Of a stretch of 64,000 bases of DNA, positions 23,775 through 33,735 are shown piece after piece; the stretch's first letter is position 1; every line of letters begins with the position of its first letter. Source of the DNA: Trichosphaerium sp. ATCC 40318 (Eukaryota; Discosea; Flabellinia; Trichosidae). Location: contig JALMLS010000228.1 of NCBI GenBank assembly GCA_038496445.1, positions 1 through 64,000 on the forward strand, written 5' to 3'. Made by a program: the position numbers and the translations under genes. The notes under the pieces are model-generated. The model was given only the letters and a program-made list of their open reading frames with translations, was not told the DNA's origin and searched no databases.

Positions 23775-25674
23775 TCAAATTCGTCTTCCACAAAGTCTGT
23801 CTGGGTTAACTACACTATCGAAATAATCTCCAAATAACATCACCAACACAGCATTATCGGCATTATTAATATTATCCCTTTCAATCTCAACTGCAACCTT
23901 AAAGTTCAACACAATAAGAACAAAATAGACTGATAACCTATAGGACGTACAGCTGTTGTACTACTCATTGATCCATACGTGATAGCGGGTTGCTCAGGAT
24001 CAAATCCTGAGTATAGTATGTAAGTCACAAGAAAGTATAGAATGTGATTGTACTGACAAAGATAAATAACTAACCTTGTATTGGTAGTTGTACAAGCTTA
24101 ACTGTGTTAGTATCAGATCTATAGCTAGTGATATACAACAGTTGTTCCTCTCTTATTCCATCTGCCGAAATACCAATAAAAGTGCCACTTGCATTGGGAA
24201 TAAAATCCATACCAATAGCAACGTCATCAGGATCTATGGACCGAGATAATGTTTCAACATTATCAATAGGAGTTAGAGTTAACTTTGCATTAATTGTTCG
24301 CAAATAGAATTGAGTTTGCGAAGACAAAAATCCCTTTTTTGCACTTTCCCCAAAAGACATGATACCAATCAGGCGCGATACAGGGTGATATGTTGCTGTT
24401 AACCCGTTTGAGAGTTGTGTGGTAGTATCAACTATAAAAGAGCCCTGTTGAAGAAAATCAGCGCTTGAAGTTGAAACATAACAGCACATACAGCAGGACT
24501 ATCATTTGTGTCTACAATCCAATGCATTAAAGATAGGGTGCCTGAGAAAACGATATCAAAGCAATTACAAAATTCTCCGCCATAGACAACATCATACATA
24601 CCGCTGGCTATTGCTAAAAAACATGTTATTGAGTTTTCTAAATAGATTCTCATTTTGTACGGATTTCAGCATCGCTTGTAGTAATTGTCTTAGTAGAGTC
24701 AATGATTGAGTACAAATTGTTGCCATCTGATCTATAAGTAACCATATATTTGTTATCAACTGAATAGAATGTTAAAAGGTTGACGAAAAAAAAAAAAACC
24801 TAACAAAAAGTACCTGGATTATGAGCTATCTTTGGAAGAAGTTGTATAAGGTTTTGTTGAGTATAAAGAACAGTTCTTTCTCCCATTATTAATCCCTATT
24901 AGACACTAAATTAGTAAACATGGATAAGATATTGTTAACACGCACTCCATTTTCTAAATCTTCAGTAAGAAAATGCAAAAAAACTAATCCTTGGCCTGCA
25001 AAGGTTTCCCCAACAATAGCAAATTCATCATTCCCAACAGCAATATTTGCGTGATTACCGTTCCTAATTCTGTAGTACGAAAAATCACCTCTTGCAAGTC
25101 CTAAGTTTCAGTAAGATAACCACAATTGTAAGATAAAAAAAAAACCACTTCTATCTAGATACCTTCTTTAGTGAATACAACGACAATCAAGTCTTCGACT
25201 GTTGAGGAAGAATCCAAATACTCAAAAGCAAGAACAAAATATTCCTTTAAATAAATGAGAAAAAGAGGTTTTAGACCAATCCAAAAGGCCAAAATCACGT
25301 GTGCACACGCGATTTTTATTGTACGACTATTGAAAAAAAAAAAAAAAACCCCTAACAACGTACCACGCCGTTTATCACTCCAGAAGCCAGCACTGGTTTT
25401 TCTCGGTCACCTGTTACAGCATCTAACTCTGGTATGAGTTCTGTGATTCGAAATGGTTTAAAGACATCTGTTAACGTGTTAGATGGTACAAAACTGTTCA
25501 ACTAGACTATGTTTCTTAATTACCCACACAATCGCCATCAACTTCAATTTTTCGTGGCTGAGTGCTTGTTTGTCCTCTTTTAAAGTGAGATTCGCGATCT
25601 ATATGTGCTTGAGAGATCAAGACAAATAGGGACAGCAATGCAATTATGGTTGTATGAGAACTATGTGTAGTCAT
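23775..25674 (-). CDS. Secreted protein with beta-propeller-like repeats
   Basis: The start at 25674 opens a signal peptide (MTTHSSHTTIIALLSLFVLISQA). About ten exons follow with short introns. Repeated strand-rich segments such as AIGMDFIPNASGTFIGISADG and FAIVGETFAGQGLVFLHFL resemble the repeated phrase of DUF4394-like propellers. The last exon ends after FGDYFDSVVNPDRLCGRRI at 23775. Function unknown; probably extracellular. Confidence 0.55.
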
Positions 25675-26177
25675 TTATTGTTGTTCTCTGGGTTCTGTAT
25701 GGATTTTAAGGACAAATTCTCTATAAGGCGCGAACCATCACGGAACAAGAGATCCATGTGGTGTATCGAGTAACGCATTTATTCTCCTATTTCGCTACTA
25801 ACATTTATAGCCTTACAGGTGCCTGGGACGGCTAAGATCGCATTTTCGCGAAGGTATTCATTGAGACTAGCATTCACAGAAAAACAAAATAATTACACAC
25901 GGGCACGAGGTATCTCGAGTACTTTTAAAGGAAATTTTTGTCTCAGCATCCCATTTTACCAACGAACCACAAGCACTTATCAAGGTTTATTGCAACCTTG
26001 TTTGACATTAAAAATCCATTTTGAAAATATTACCCCACAATGGACTACGGAAAACAAATCTTATGTTTTCAGTCCTCACAATCTATTCTCAGGGTAACGA
26101 TACCGACGACAGATGGGCTGCGATGACATAGTCAAATCTTCAAGAAGACAGCCAAAACAAACTTGAATTGCCAGCTA
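25675..26177. other. Divergent intergenic region
   Basis: Upstream of both the secreted-protein gene (minus) and the CCA-adding enzyme (plus). A 92-codon plus-strand frame at 25819-26097 has no recognisable content. Confidence 0.4.
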
Positions 26178-28136
26178 ATGGATTTCTTAAACAATGTTGA
26201 CACTTGGCTCGGTCCGCCGAACATGTGCAAAGAAACGAAATATGCGCTAAGAATACTGTTGACGGAAAGTATTCCTTAGCCTTTTGATGTCGACTATAGA
26301 TCTAACCGTTAGTACGTATTTATTCATGTCCAGGATTGTCAGTTAAAGTACACCAAGGCGAGAAAAATATCTTTTCAGCTTTATTGGCCGTTTTAGGCGA
26401 TAGCGTTAATCCTGTAGTCGCTGGTGGATGGGTTAGAGATAAAGTAATCGCAATTGCCTCAACAGCGTCAAAATCGTTCTATCTAACGTCAACGTATAGA
26501 TACTAGGCCTAGAAAGCAAGGATATTGACATCGCATTCGAATCACCGCCAGTAAAAGAAATATACGATAAACTCAAACAAGGAGACTTCCCTACAATAGA
26601 ACAACTCAGTTTTAACCCAAGGAATGAAAAACAGCGTAAATGGATGTCAGTCTTGCATATTCAAATACAAGGGGAGAGCATTGAATGTTGCAACTTCAGG
26701 AGCAACGACTATAAAAGTTGTACCGTTGGCAGTGCAAAGGAGGATGCCCTCAATAGAGATCTTACTATTAATGCTCTCTTTTATGATATTAGAAATAACA
26801 CAGTGCTTGATTTGACAGAAAAAGCACGTGATAGTTTAGCGTTTTTCTTTCAAAAAAAACAGTACTTATCCATCACGTGACTGTACTAAATAATGTAGGG
26901 ATTACCTGATTTAAAATCTGGGTTATTACGGACACCGCTTGAAGACCCTACCGAAACGTTTGTACAAGACCCTTTAAGGTACCAAGCAACTTTTTTGTAC
27001 TTCAAAACATAGTCACTAAATACCTCAGGATATTCCGTGTCTTGAGGTTCCAAGCAAAGTTTCCTGAATTCACACTATCTAAGCAACTTGAACGCGGATT
27101 AGAAAAAGCCAATGACATATTGGTACAATAATTTATCGCAGACAAGTACTAACTTATAACTACCTAAACTAGCTCAAGCATAGAATATCAAGAGAACGAA
27201 TAATGATTGAATTTATCAAGACATTGTCATATCCAAAGTGCTCAAATTCAATTAAGAGCATGTTTACCTACAATCTGCAATCAACTGTGATGCCTCCAAT
27301 GAAAGGAAAAGAAGGTACACTCTCCTCCATTCCAACGCTAAACACGCTACTAGATTTCTGGACAACAGAGTTATCACGTGAATCTTTGAACTGTTTTGAA
27401 ATAAATGAAGAAGATCAACCAGATACATCATACGTACCACTACATACACAGAGATTATGTGCTTTATTATTACCCTTCACAGAGGCCCTCAAAACATCAA
27501 TGCCAATTACAAAAAAATTTGCAATAGCAAAGCAAGGGTGGCATGTACGTTTCTTTATTGTTGCTTTCCTTGCTTTCTCACTTGCATTTCCAGCTTACAA
27601 AGGTTGTGTCTGATAGTTTGGAACTATTATTATCAAGTTCCATGAAGTTTACAACTCTGATTAAAGAACATGCACAACGTCAAGATATTCCTTTGTCAGC
27701 ATCAGGTTCATAAAACTTTTGCAATAGTAGAAAATAACTCAACAATCTGTTTCCAGGTACTCTTTTGGTTGATGTTAAAGAAGGTTGGCAGTTTGCATTA
27801 CACTTATCTAAAGTATTACAAGTATCAAAAGATCCATCCCATAGGCACATTATACAAGAACAATGCGATAACTTAATTGCATACTTGAAAGAAAAAAACC
27901 AGATTGGTCAATCTCCTGTTTGGCAATTGAAACCCTTGATTATCTTCCCTGACGCCAAAAGAGCACTCACAGGTATATAACACTTTAATTTAATGCATCT
28001 AATGAATGATGCACTAGGACTTGCTAATAAAGAAATTGCAAGTGCAGTTAAAGAATCATTTGTTTGGCAACTAGATAACCCAAATTGTGATAAAGAGGAA
28101 TGCATCAAGTATATCAAGCAAAAGTACTTATCATGA
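26178..28136 (+). CDS. CCA-adding enzyme (tRNA nucleotidyltransferase), class II
   Basis: Adds or repairs the 3' CCA of tRNAs in nucleus, cytoplasm and usually mitochondria. Exon 1 (from 26178) joins via KYALRILLTER to an exon with VVAGGWVRDK (the GG and RDK nucleotide-binding motifs). Next come LGLESKDIDIAF (the DxD metal-binding pair), RNDYKSC-like and AKEDALNRDLTINALFYD (motif B), GLPDLKSGLLRTPLEDP (motif C), and DPLRIFRVLRFQAKFPEF (the RxxR motif). The C-terminal helical part ends WQLDNPNCDKEECIKYIKQ, as in yeast and plant enzymes. All catalytic motifs are intact. About nine exons; one intron (26824-26898) is GC-AG. Confidence 0.92.
26824..26898 (+). other. GC-AG intron with donor GCACGTG in the CCA-adding enzyme
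   Basis: The exon ends GAT-TTG-ACA-GAA-AAA and the next begins GGA-TTA-CCT-GAT, rebuilding the conserved D-L-T-E-K-G-L-x-D-L motif exactly. The intron starts GCACGTGATAG and ends AATGTAG, and it also contains a second TCACGTGA. Confidence 0.9.
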
Positions 28137-28560
28137 CAACAATAAACGAAGCTCTTCTTATAATTTTAAGCAACGTTGACTTTGTTAAACTACAATAAAG
28201 ACATGGTACGTGATATTTTATGTAAACAACCTCTTGAGGTGATTTCTATACTCAACAACAAGGTTTGTAGCGCAGTTTGGAACAGGTTGTAACTCACCTT
28301 TAGAAGCGAATTTACACGTGCTCCAAAACCCGTTCTTGTACAAAGTCAACCTAGGTCACAACAAGTAATTAAAACACGTGGACACAACCCCGCTTTATAC
28401 TTGTTAATTACGCACCCACAACTATTTAGAGAGTGTTAGTACAAAAGGTATGTTTAATCGTCTTAAAACCTCTTGTAAAGCTCAGAGTGACAAAATGATG
28501 CGGAAGCAATAAGAAATACCTAATTTTTTAATCAACAAAACAAAATTTGGAACGCTCTTG

Positions 28561-28711
28561 ATTGTCCGTTTCAAGTTAGTCAACTAGTTATTTCGCCAGT
28601 TATTTTTCGCTCTGGAAGCACTTTATTTGTGTTATAGTATCCATTGGAGCACTTTCTACAAGAAAAATAACTGACGAAAACTAGTTGACTAACTTGACTG
28701 AAACGGACAAT
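28561..28711. repeat. Foldback (MITE-like) inverted repeat
   Basis: Arms of about 62 nt face each other around a loop of about 27 nt. Both outer ends read ATTGTCCGTTTCA, and both contain AAGTTAGTCAACTAGT and CAGTTATTTTTC. They differ by a few substitutions and two small indels. No clear target duplication or coding capacity. It could be a non-autonomous DNA element or a transcribed hairpin. Confidence 0.75.
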
Positions 28712-28918
28712 AAAAAAAGGTGGATAATTTACAAAGTAAATGTTAGTTTGCTCAGCCTGCCATCGTAGAAATTGACATTTTGTTGTTTTATTGTGTTTGT
28801 TAGTCGCATCTTAACACATGTTTCGTTAATGTTAATATGCTAGTCACCGCACCATGGTAATGACTTTCTTTAGGCTTTGTTAGTGTCATATCTCACAACT
28901 TTGCTGGATCTCCCATGT

Positions 28919-29992
28919 GAAACTACAAATACGATGTCTTCTTGTAAAAGAGCTGTGCAAGGTGTTCCTGGAGAAGTAATAACACTATCAACGGTCTACA
29001 ATGATGTATTTTTTGTTATAATCGATATACTCCTTTGTACGAACGTTTGGGGCCTTGTACAGCTTAAATCAACAAACAAGGATTTCAAACAGCGGATACA
29101 AGATTTTATTGGCGATAACAACAAGCTACTTCCAGCCCTTCATGACCTGTCTGTTTTATGCCCAAAACATATATTACAGGACTTACTACCAACCATTCGG
29201 AACAGAAAGTACACGTTTCTTGAAAAGTTTGACACTGACATAGAGATTGGTCAAGAGCTTACTCTAGAGGCTGCCGCAGAGACATATGGAGACGGAATGT
29301 GTGATTTTCATGAACTACCTGACCATATGTTATGTGACAATTGTGAAGATATGGCAACAACACAAGTTGATGAAGATAGATATTGTGAAGATTGTGTACA
29401 TTGTATACCTGATGACAGTGAAGAATATTCATCATCGTATCATCAAGAAGTTATCAAACTAATATGTACAGATTGTGGTGCTGGGGAAGCAAGTTGTATA
29501 TGGAAAGAAAAGAATTACTGTCCAAAATGTTTATTCAACAACCAAAACAGAGCACTCTGCTATGGACATGAGTATGGTTTATTCAGTTTTAAAGAGTACA
29601 ATAAAAAAGAGGATTACAACGAGTTAATCCCGTATTTGAATAAAAACTGGGAAATATGGGATAACAACTGTAAGATCTATACGATATGGGATATAACTAC
29701 ACTTGGCGGAAACTTTGGTACCTATTTTTGTTGTAAAGGCAAGCATATTTGACATTGGTGTTCTGTCTTATCCAAATAATAAAACTGTACTTTCACTGAA
29801 GGTTGATTTTATTACTTATCAAATGTATTCAGTGCTTGTTTAGTAAGAGCTGGGTGGACTGGTTCCTGTACTTGTTGCGGTGCAGCATCATACTAATAGC
29901 CTTGCTTTGTGTCATCACATTGGCACCCACTAAACTACCACTCCAAGTAGCATCATCGTAGTAATGTTCTGGCTGGTTCAAATTATTCAAGC
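28919..29992 (+). repeat. Left arm of a 1.07-kb inverted duplication
   Basis: Carries an F-box-like gene plus the 3' end of the neighbouring secreted-protein gene. The same segment recurs reversed at 31155-32231 with high identity. The copies differ by scattered substitutions and a few codon-sized indels. Confidence 0.85.
28934..29752 (+). CDS. F-box-like protein with zinc-binding Cys pairs, copy 1
   Basis: 272 aa, intronless. The ATG at 28934 is preferred over one at 28877 because the paralogue begins there and the duplicated block starts just upstream. The N-terminal part (VFFVIIDILLCTNVWGLVQL) has F-box-like spacing. The C-terminal half has Cys pairs CDNC/CEDC and CTDC/CPKC that probably bind zinc. 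Nearly identical to 31404-32216; copy 1 has QGVPGEV and an extra DCVH segment. Function unknown; a ubiquitin-ligase adaptor is a guess. Confidence 0.75.
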   Translation: MSSCKRAVQGVPGEVITLSTVYNDVFFVIIDILLCTNVWGLVQLKSTNKDFKQRIQDFIGDNNKLLPALHDLSVLCPKHILQDLLPTIRNRKYTFLEKFDTDIEIGQELTLEAAAETYGDGMCDFHELPDHMLCDNCEDMATTQVDEDRYCEDCVHCIPDDSEEYSSSYHQEVIKLICTDCGAGEASCIWKEKNYCPKCLFNNQNRALCYGHEYGLFSFKEYNKKEDYNELIPYLNKNWEIWDNNCKIYTIWDITTLGGNFGTYFCCKGKHI

Positions 29993-30692
29993 ATAGGCCA
30001 TACTGAAGATCTACATATCCTTGGTTTTGAAGAAATAGATAGAGAATGCCAAAACAAGCCAGTTTTTCTTCAGTATTATAAAAGATTGTATGACGTTCAA
30101 GCCAACCACCTTGTCCGCACGCAGTACAATCTACAGTTGAAAAAACGGTTGCATTGTATCTAATATTATCATAAACAATGAATCCGACACCCTCCTTTAT
30201 CAGTAGACTTGGAGAGTCTATTTTAATTCCAAAAGAGTGATGTGATGGTGAGGGTAATGATAGAATAGCAGGAAAGTCAACTTTGATATCCACAGGTGAG
30301 TTATTATCGAAGCTACAGATTCCTGAAGCCGATTCGTCTGTCATTTCATGTTTGTAGCTTTCACTGTATACAGTATTTACTGTTTTGTTCAGGCAGTAGA
30401 CGTAAATGACGGCGATCTCTTCTCCCGTGCTTGAAACGGCAAAAATGTTCATTAGGTCAAAGCCTACCCAATGTTGATGCTCGTAAACAAATCCAGAGAA
30501 CGTGGAACCTTCCATCGAAAAGGTACCACTATTAGCCGAGAATTTAATGTTTGATACAATCTGCTTGCCAGTGCCAGCGAAACTAGCATCATATCCTTCT
30601 TTTACGAAACCAGATGTTGGTGGTGCTATCACTGAGCACATTGCAACACTTGTAGCTAGCATAATACAAACGAAGGCGAGTATTGATCCCAT
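29829..30692 (-). CDS. Secreted hypothetical protein, intronless
   Basis: 287 aa with a signal peptide (MGSILAFVCIMLATSVAMCS) and several N-glycosylation-type sites. I do not recognise a family. Its 3' end is tail-to-tail with copy 1 of the F-box-like gene, 77 bp away. Its last 150 bp or so were carried into the inverted duplication, leaving a broken copy at 31155-31310. Confidence 0.7.
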   Translation of the reverse strand: MGSILAFVCIMLATSVAMCSVIAPPTSGFVKEGYDASFAGTGKQIVSNIKFSANSGTFSMEGSTFSGFVYEHQHWVGFDLMNIFAVSSTGEEIAVIYVYCLNKTVNTVYSESYKHEMTDESASGICSFDNNSPVDIKVDFPAILSLPSPSHHSFGIKIDSPSLLIKEGVGFIVYDNIRYNATVFSTVDCTACGQGGWLERHTIFYNTEEKLACFGILYLFLQNQGYVDLQYGLCLNNLNQPEHYYDDATWSGSLVGANVMTQSKAISMMLHRNKYRNQSTQLLLNKH

Positions 30693-31154
30693 TGTTCGCG
30701 TTTGTTTGGTTAAAACTTGGATTGACCAAAATTATGGTAACAGATTACAGATTTTGTTGCTGGGTTTCTTAGCCGTCGATTAACCGACTACAGATTTTTG
30801 TAGCAGGCTTAGCCGAGACCGCACCACGACCGACTCTATTTATATGTATGAAAATCAATCTTAGTCCCAAAGAATCCATTCCGAACTGTTCAGCAGGCGA
30901 AGTTCAATGTCACATTGTACATTCCTGCTTTTACAGTCTTTCTTTATTGTTTTTTAGCCGGCTGCCGTTAACTGCCCACAAATTACAAGGTTGATGGATA
31001 TAGTATATAGTGTTTAACTAACCACTCTATATTCGTCCTTTGTAGTATGTTGCACTTCATGGAAATTACTTACGTCTACGCCCTTCCGTTATGAATGAAT
31101 AATTTGAATATTCAAATACAGCCTATATTCACAAATATTCATTACTAAAAAATT
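30693..31154. other. Spacer of the inverted duplication
   Basis: AT-rich upstream region of the secreted-protein gene. It includes a local palindrome near 31090-31150 (AATTTGAATATTCAAAT) just before the second arm begins. Confidence 0.4.
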
Positions 31155-31310
31155 CATAATTTGAACCATCCAGAACAGTACTACGATGCTACTTGGAGTG
31201 GTAGTTTAGTGGGTGCCAATGTGATGACGCAAACCAAGGCTATTAGTATGATGATGCACCGCAACAAGTACAAGAACCAGTCCACCTAGCTCTTACTAAA
31301 CGAGCACTGA
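31155..31310 (+). pseudogene. Truncated 3' fragment of the secreted-protein gene
   Basis: Matches the last 50 or so codons of 29829-30692 in the opposite orientation (ATWSGSLVGANVMTQ...AISMM). A C-to-T change turns CAG into TAG near its end, and one codon is missing in the TTACTACGATGATGCT region. It has no 5' part, so it is a by-product of the duplication. Confidence 0.8.
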
Positions 31311-31403
31311 ATACATTTGATAAGTAATAAAATTTTAATAAAATAAATCAACCTTCAGTGAAAGTACAGTTTTATTATTTGGATAAGACAGGATACACCA
31401 AAG

Positions 31404-32216
31404 TCAAATATGCTTGCCTTTACAACAAAAATAGGTACCAAAGTTTCCGCCAAGTGTAGTTATATCCCATATCGTATAGATCTTACAGTTGTTATCCCAT
31501 ATTTCCCAGTTTTTATTCAAATACGGGATTAACTCGTTGTAATCCTCTTTTTTATTGTACTCTTCAAAACTGAATAAACCATACTCATGTCCATAGCAGA
31601 GTGCTCTGTTTTGGTTGTTGAATAAACATTTTGGACAGTAATTCTTTTCTTTCCATATACAACTTGCTTCCCCAGCACCACAATCTGTACATATTAGTTT
31701 GATAACTTCTTGATGATATGATGATGAATATTCTTCACTGTCACTGTCATCAGGTATACAACATTCACAATATCTAACTTCATCAACCTGTGTTGTTACT
31801 ATACCTCTACAATTGTCACATAACATATGTTTAGGTAGCTCACAAAAATCATACATTCCTTCTCCATATGTCTCTGTGGCAGCCTCTAGAGTAAGCTCTT
31901 GAACAATCTCTATGTCAGTGTCATACTTTTCAAGAAACGTGTACTTTCTGTTCCGAATGGTTGGTAGTAAGTCCTGTAATATATGTTTTGGGCATAAAAC
32001 AGACAGGTCATGAAGGGCTGGAAGTAGCTTGTTGTTATCGCCAATAAAATCTTGTATCCGCTGTTTGAAATCCTTGTTTGTTGATTTAAGCTGTACAAGG
32101 CCCCAAACGTTCGTATAAAGGAGTATATCGATTATATCAAAAAATACATCATTGTAGACTGTTGATAGCGTTATTACTTCTCCAGGAACACTTACAGCTT
32201 TTTTATAAGAAGACAT
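31404..32216 (-). CDS. F-box-like protein with zinc-binding Cys pairs, copy 2
   Basis: 270 aa, intronless, nearly identical to 28934-29752. It keeps the F-box-like N-terminus and the CDNC, CECC, CTDC and CPKC pairs, with SVPGEV at the N-terminus and CIPDDSDSEEY in the acidic linker. Both copies are open, so the duplication is recent or both are under selection. Confidence 0.75.
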   Translation of the reverse strand: MSSYKKAVSVPGEVITLSTVYNDVFFDIIDILLYTNVWGLVQLKSTNKDFKQRIQDFIGDNNKLLPALHDLSVLCPKHILQDLLPTIRNRKYTFLEKYDTDIEIVQELTLEAATETYGEGMYDFCELPKHMLCDNCRGIVTTQVDEVRYCECCIPDDSDSEEYSSSYHQEVIKLICTDCGAGEASCIWKEKNYCPKCLFNNQNRALCYGHEYGLFSFEEYNKKEDYNELIPYLNKNWEIWDNNCKIYTIWDITTLGGNFGTYFCCKGKHI

Positions 32217-32578
32217 CGTATTTGTAGTTTCCCTCAGCGATATGTGTATAGCTTAGCCTCCCACAAAGGGAGCTCTATTGTTCACTGTTAACAAGTGTTG
32301 AATACTCAAGTGAGGACCTTGACCGATTGAATTTGTACTTTTGTGCACATATTTTTGGCTCGTTTAAATTTTGTAACGTTGGAAAGGATACTTGGTGTAA
32401 TTAATGGCAACACATGAGAATGTAACCTATACTTTTGGTTGTTTTTATATTTAGAGGTGGTCGCTATAGCCGGTTAGGCGTTTAAGTTGTTGGGACTGGC
32501 ATGACCGGCTAATAAAATAAGAGAAACTCAACCATTTTTTTGCATTTTTTTGCGATACTATGTACCAAAACAGCTAAG
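32217..32578. other. Divergent intergenic region
   Basis: Lies between the second F-box-like copy (minus) and the MORN/YwqK gene (plus). No gene, RNA or repeat recognised beyond the arm edge at 32231. Confidence 0.45.
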
Positions 32579-33376
32579 ATGTCTTTATTGATTGATAATT
32601 TTGAACATAATGGTACATTTTATACATATGATGAATATGGATACCTCACAATGATACAAACGTATAAGAACGGGAAGAAAGATGGAAGTCATAAGCTCTT
32701 TGAGGGCGATGAGTTTCTCATTTGTGAACAAGAGTTTAAAGAAGATACTTTGGTTCTAAAGAAAGTCTACGAGTTGGACGAATTCTTTCAATCCGTACCT
32801 GTAAGTGTGAATAGGCAGAAAGATGGAAAACTTAATGGGAAACAAGAATTTTTTAAGAATGGGCTATTGGCAAAGGAGTGGTATTGTAAGGATGGCGTAG
32901 CAGAAGGTTCATGCAAGATGTATATCAAAGGCGAGCTATGTGAGGAAATGACTTATAGAAAGGGCAAGAAACATGGTAGGCTTATCAAGCGTTCAACAAA
33001 CAGGTATAAGGTGAGAAATTGTAAAAGTTGGATTACTTTTCATGGTTACTACGAACATGACAAGATGGTTGGCTTACAACAATGGCGTCGACAAGACGGA
33101 CAAATTAAAAAACAAGAAAATCACATAGTGATTAATGGTGATGAAATAGTAGAATTCAAAGAGTTCAATCACTACGGTGAAACCACAATTGAATGTACTT
33201 ATATAAATGGTAAAATCAATGGAGAGTTTAAATCGTTTGATCAATGGCTCAGACCTCTTGAGTATATAAACTATAAAGACGGAGTAAAGCATGGTGAATA
33301 TAAAAAGTGGAAAGAAGGCCAACTTGTAGAAGTCGCACAGTACATGTACGGAGAGAAGGTTATCAACAAAAAATAG
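32579..33376 (+). CDS. MORN_2/YwqK-type repeat protein, intronless
   Basis: 265 aa from the ATG at 32579 (an in-frame ATG at 32540 would add 13 residues). About nine degenerate repeats of the type YKNGKKDGSHKLF, KDGKLNGKQEFFKNG, RKGKKHGRLIK and YINGKINGEFKSF run through the whole protein. There is no F-box. The repeats form beta-hairpins in YwqK-like proteins; similar proteins abound in Marseilleviridae-type viruses and in bacteria. Intronless. Confidence 0.8.
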   Translation: MSLLIDNFEHNGTFYTYDEYGYLTMIQTYKNGKKDGSHKLFEGDEFLICEQEFKEDTLVLKKVYELDEFFQSVPVSVNRQKDGKLNGKQEFFKNGLLAKEWYCKDGVAEGSCKMYIKGELCEEMTYRKGKKHGRLIKRSTNRYKVRNCKSWITFHGYYEHDKMVGLQQWRRQDGQIKKQENHIVINGDEIVEFKEFNHYGETTIECTYINGKINGEFKSFDQWLRPLEYINYKDGVKHGEYKKWKEGQLVEVAQYMYGEKVINKK

Positions 33377-33735
33377 TAAGAACAAAAACTATTAATTAAT
33401 AAAACACATGTGATCCGACACATGCTCTAATATAATAATAAGTCACGTGCCAATACAAGAACAGAATTCAAAAAGATATCTATTTAAGGGTAAAAGTGTA
33501 CAAGGTGACCCACAATAAAACATATAAATCTTGTTAATTCCTGCTCACATTTTTAGTCAAGGTAATTATCGGGTCTTTTTTTCTTTTGTATCTTAACACT
33601 CGAAGCTCTATTACATTTAAAAGTAACGTATACATATGCTCATAACAAGAGGTACAAATAATATCTTCCAATACGATCTCCTAAATAAAAAAAACGGCGT
33701 TTTGTTTTAATTTGGTTTAATCGTACTTCTGACGC

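Larger units (their letters stand above)
31155..32231 (-). repeat. Right arm of the 1.07-kb inverted duplication
   Basis: Reverse-oriented copy of 28919-29992, with matching breakpoints next to GAAACTACAAATACG at one end and AATTTGAACCA at the other. Confidence 0.85.
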
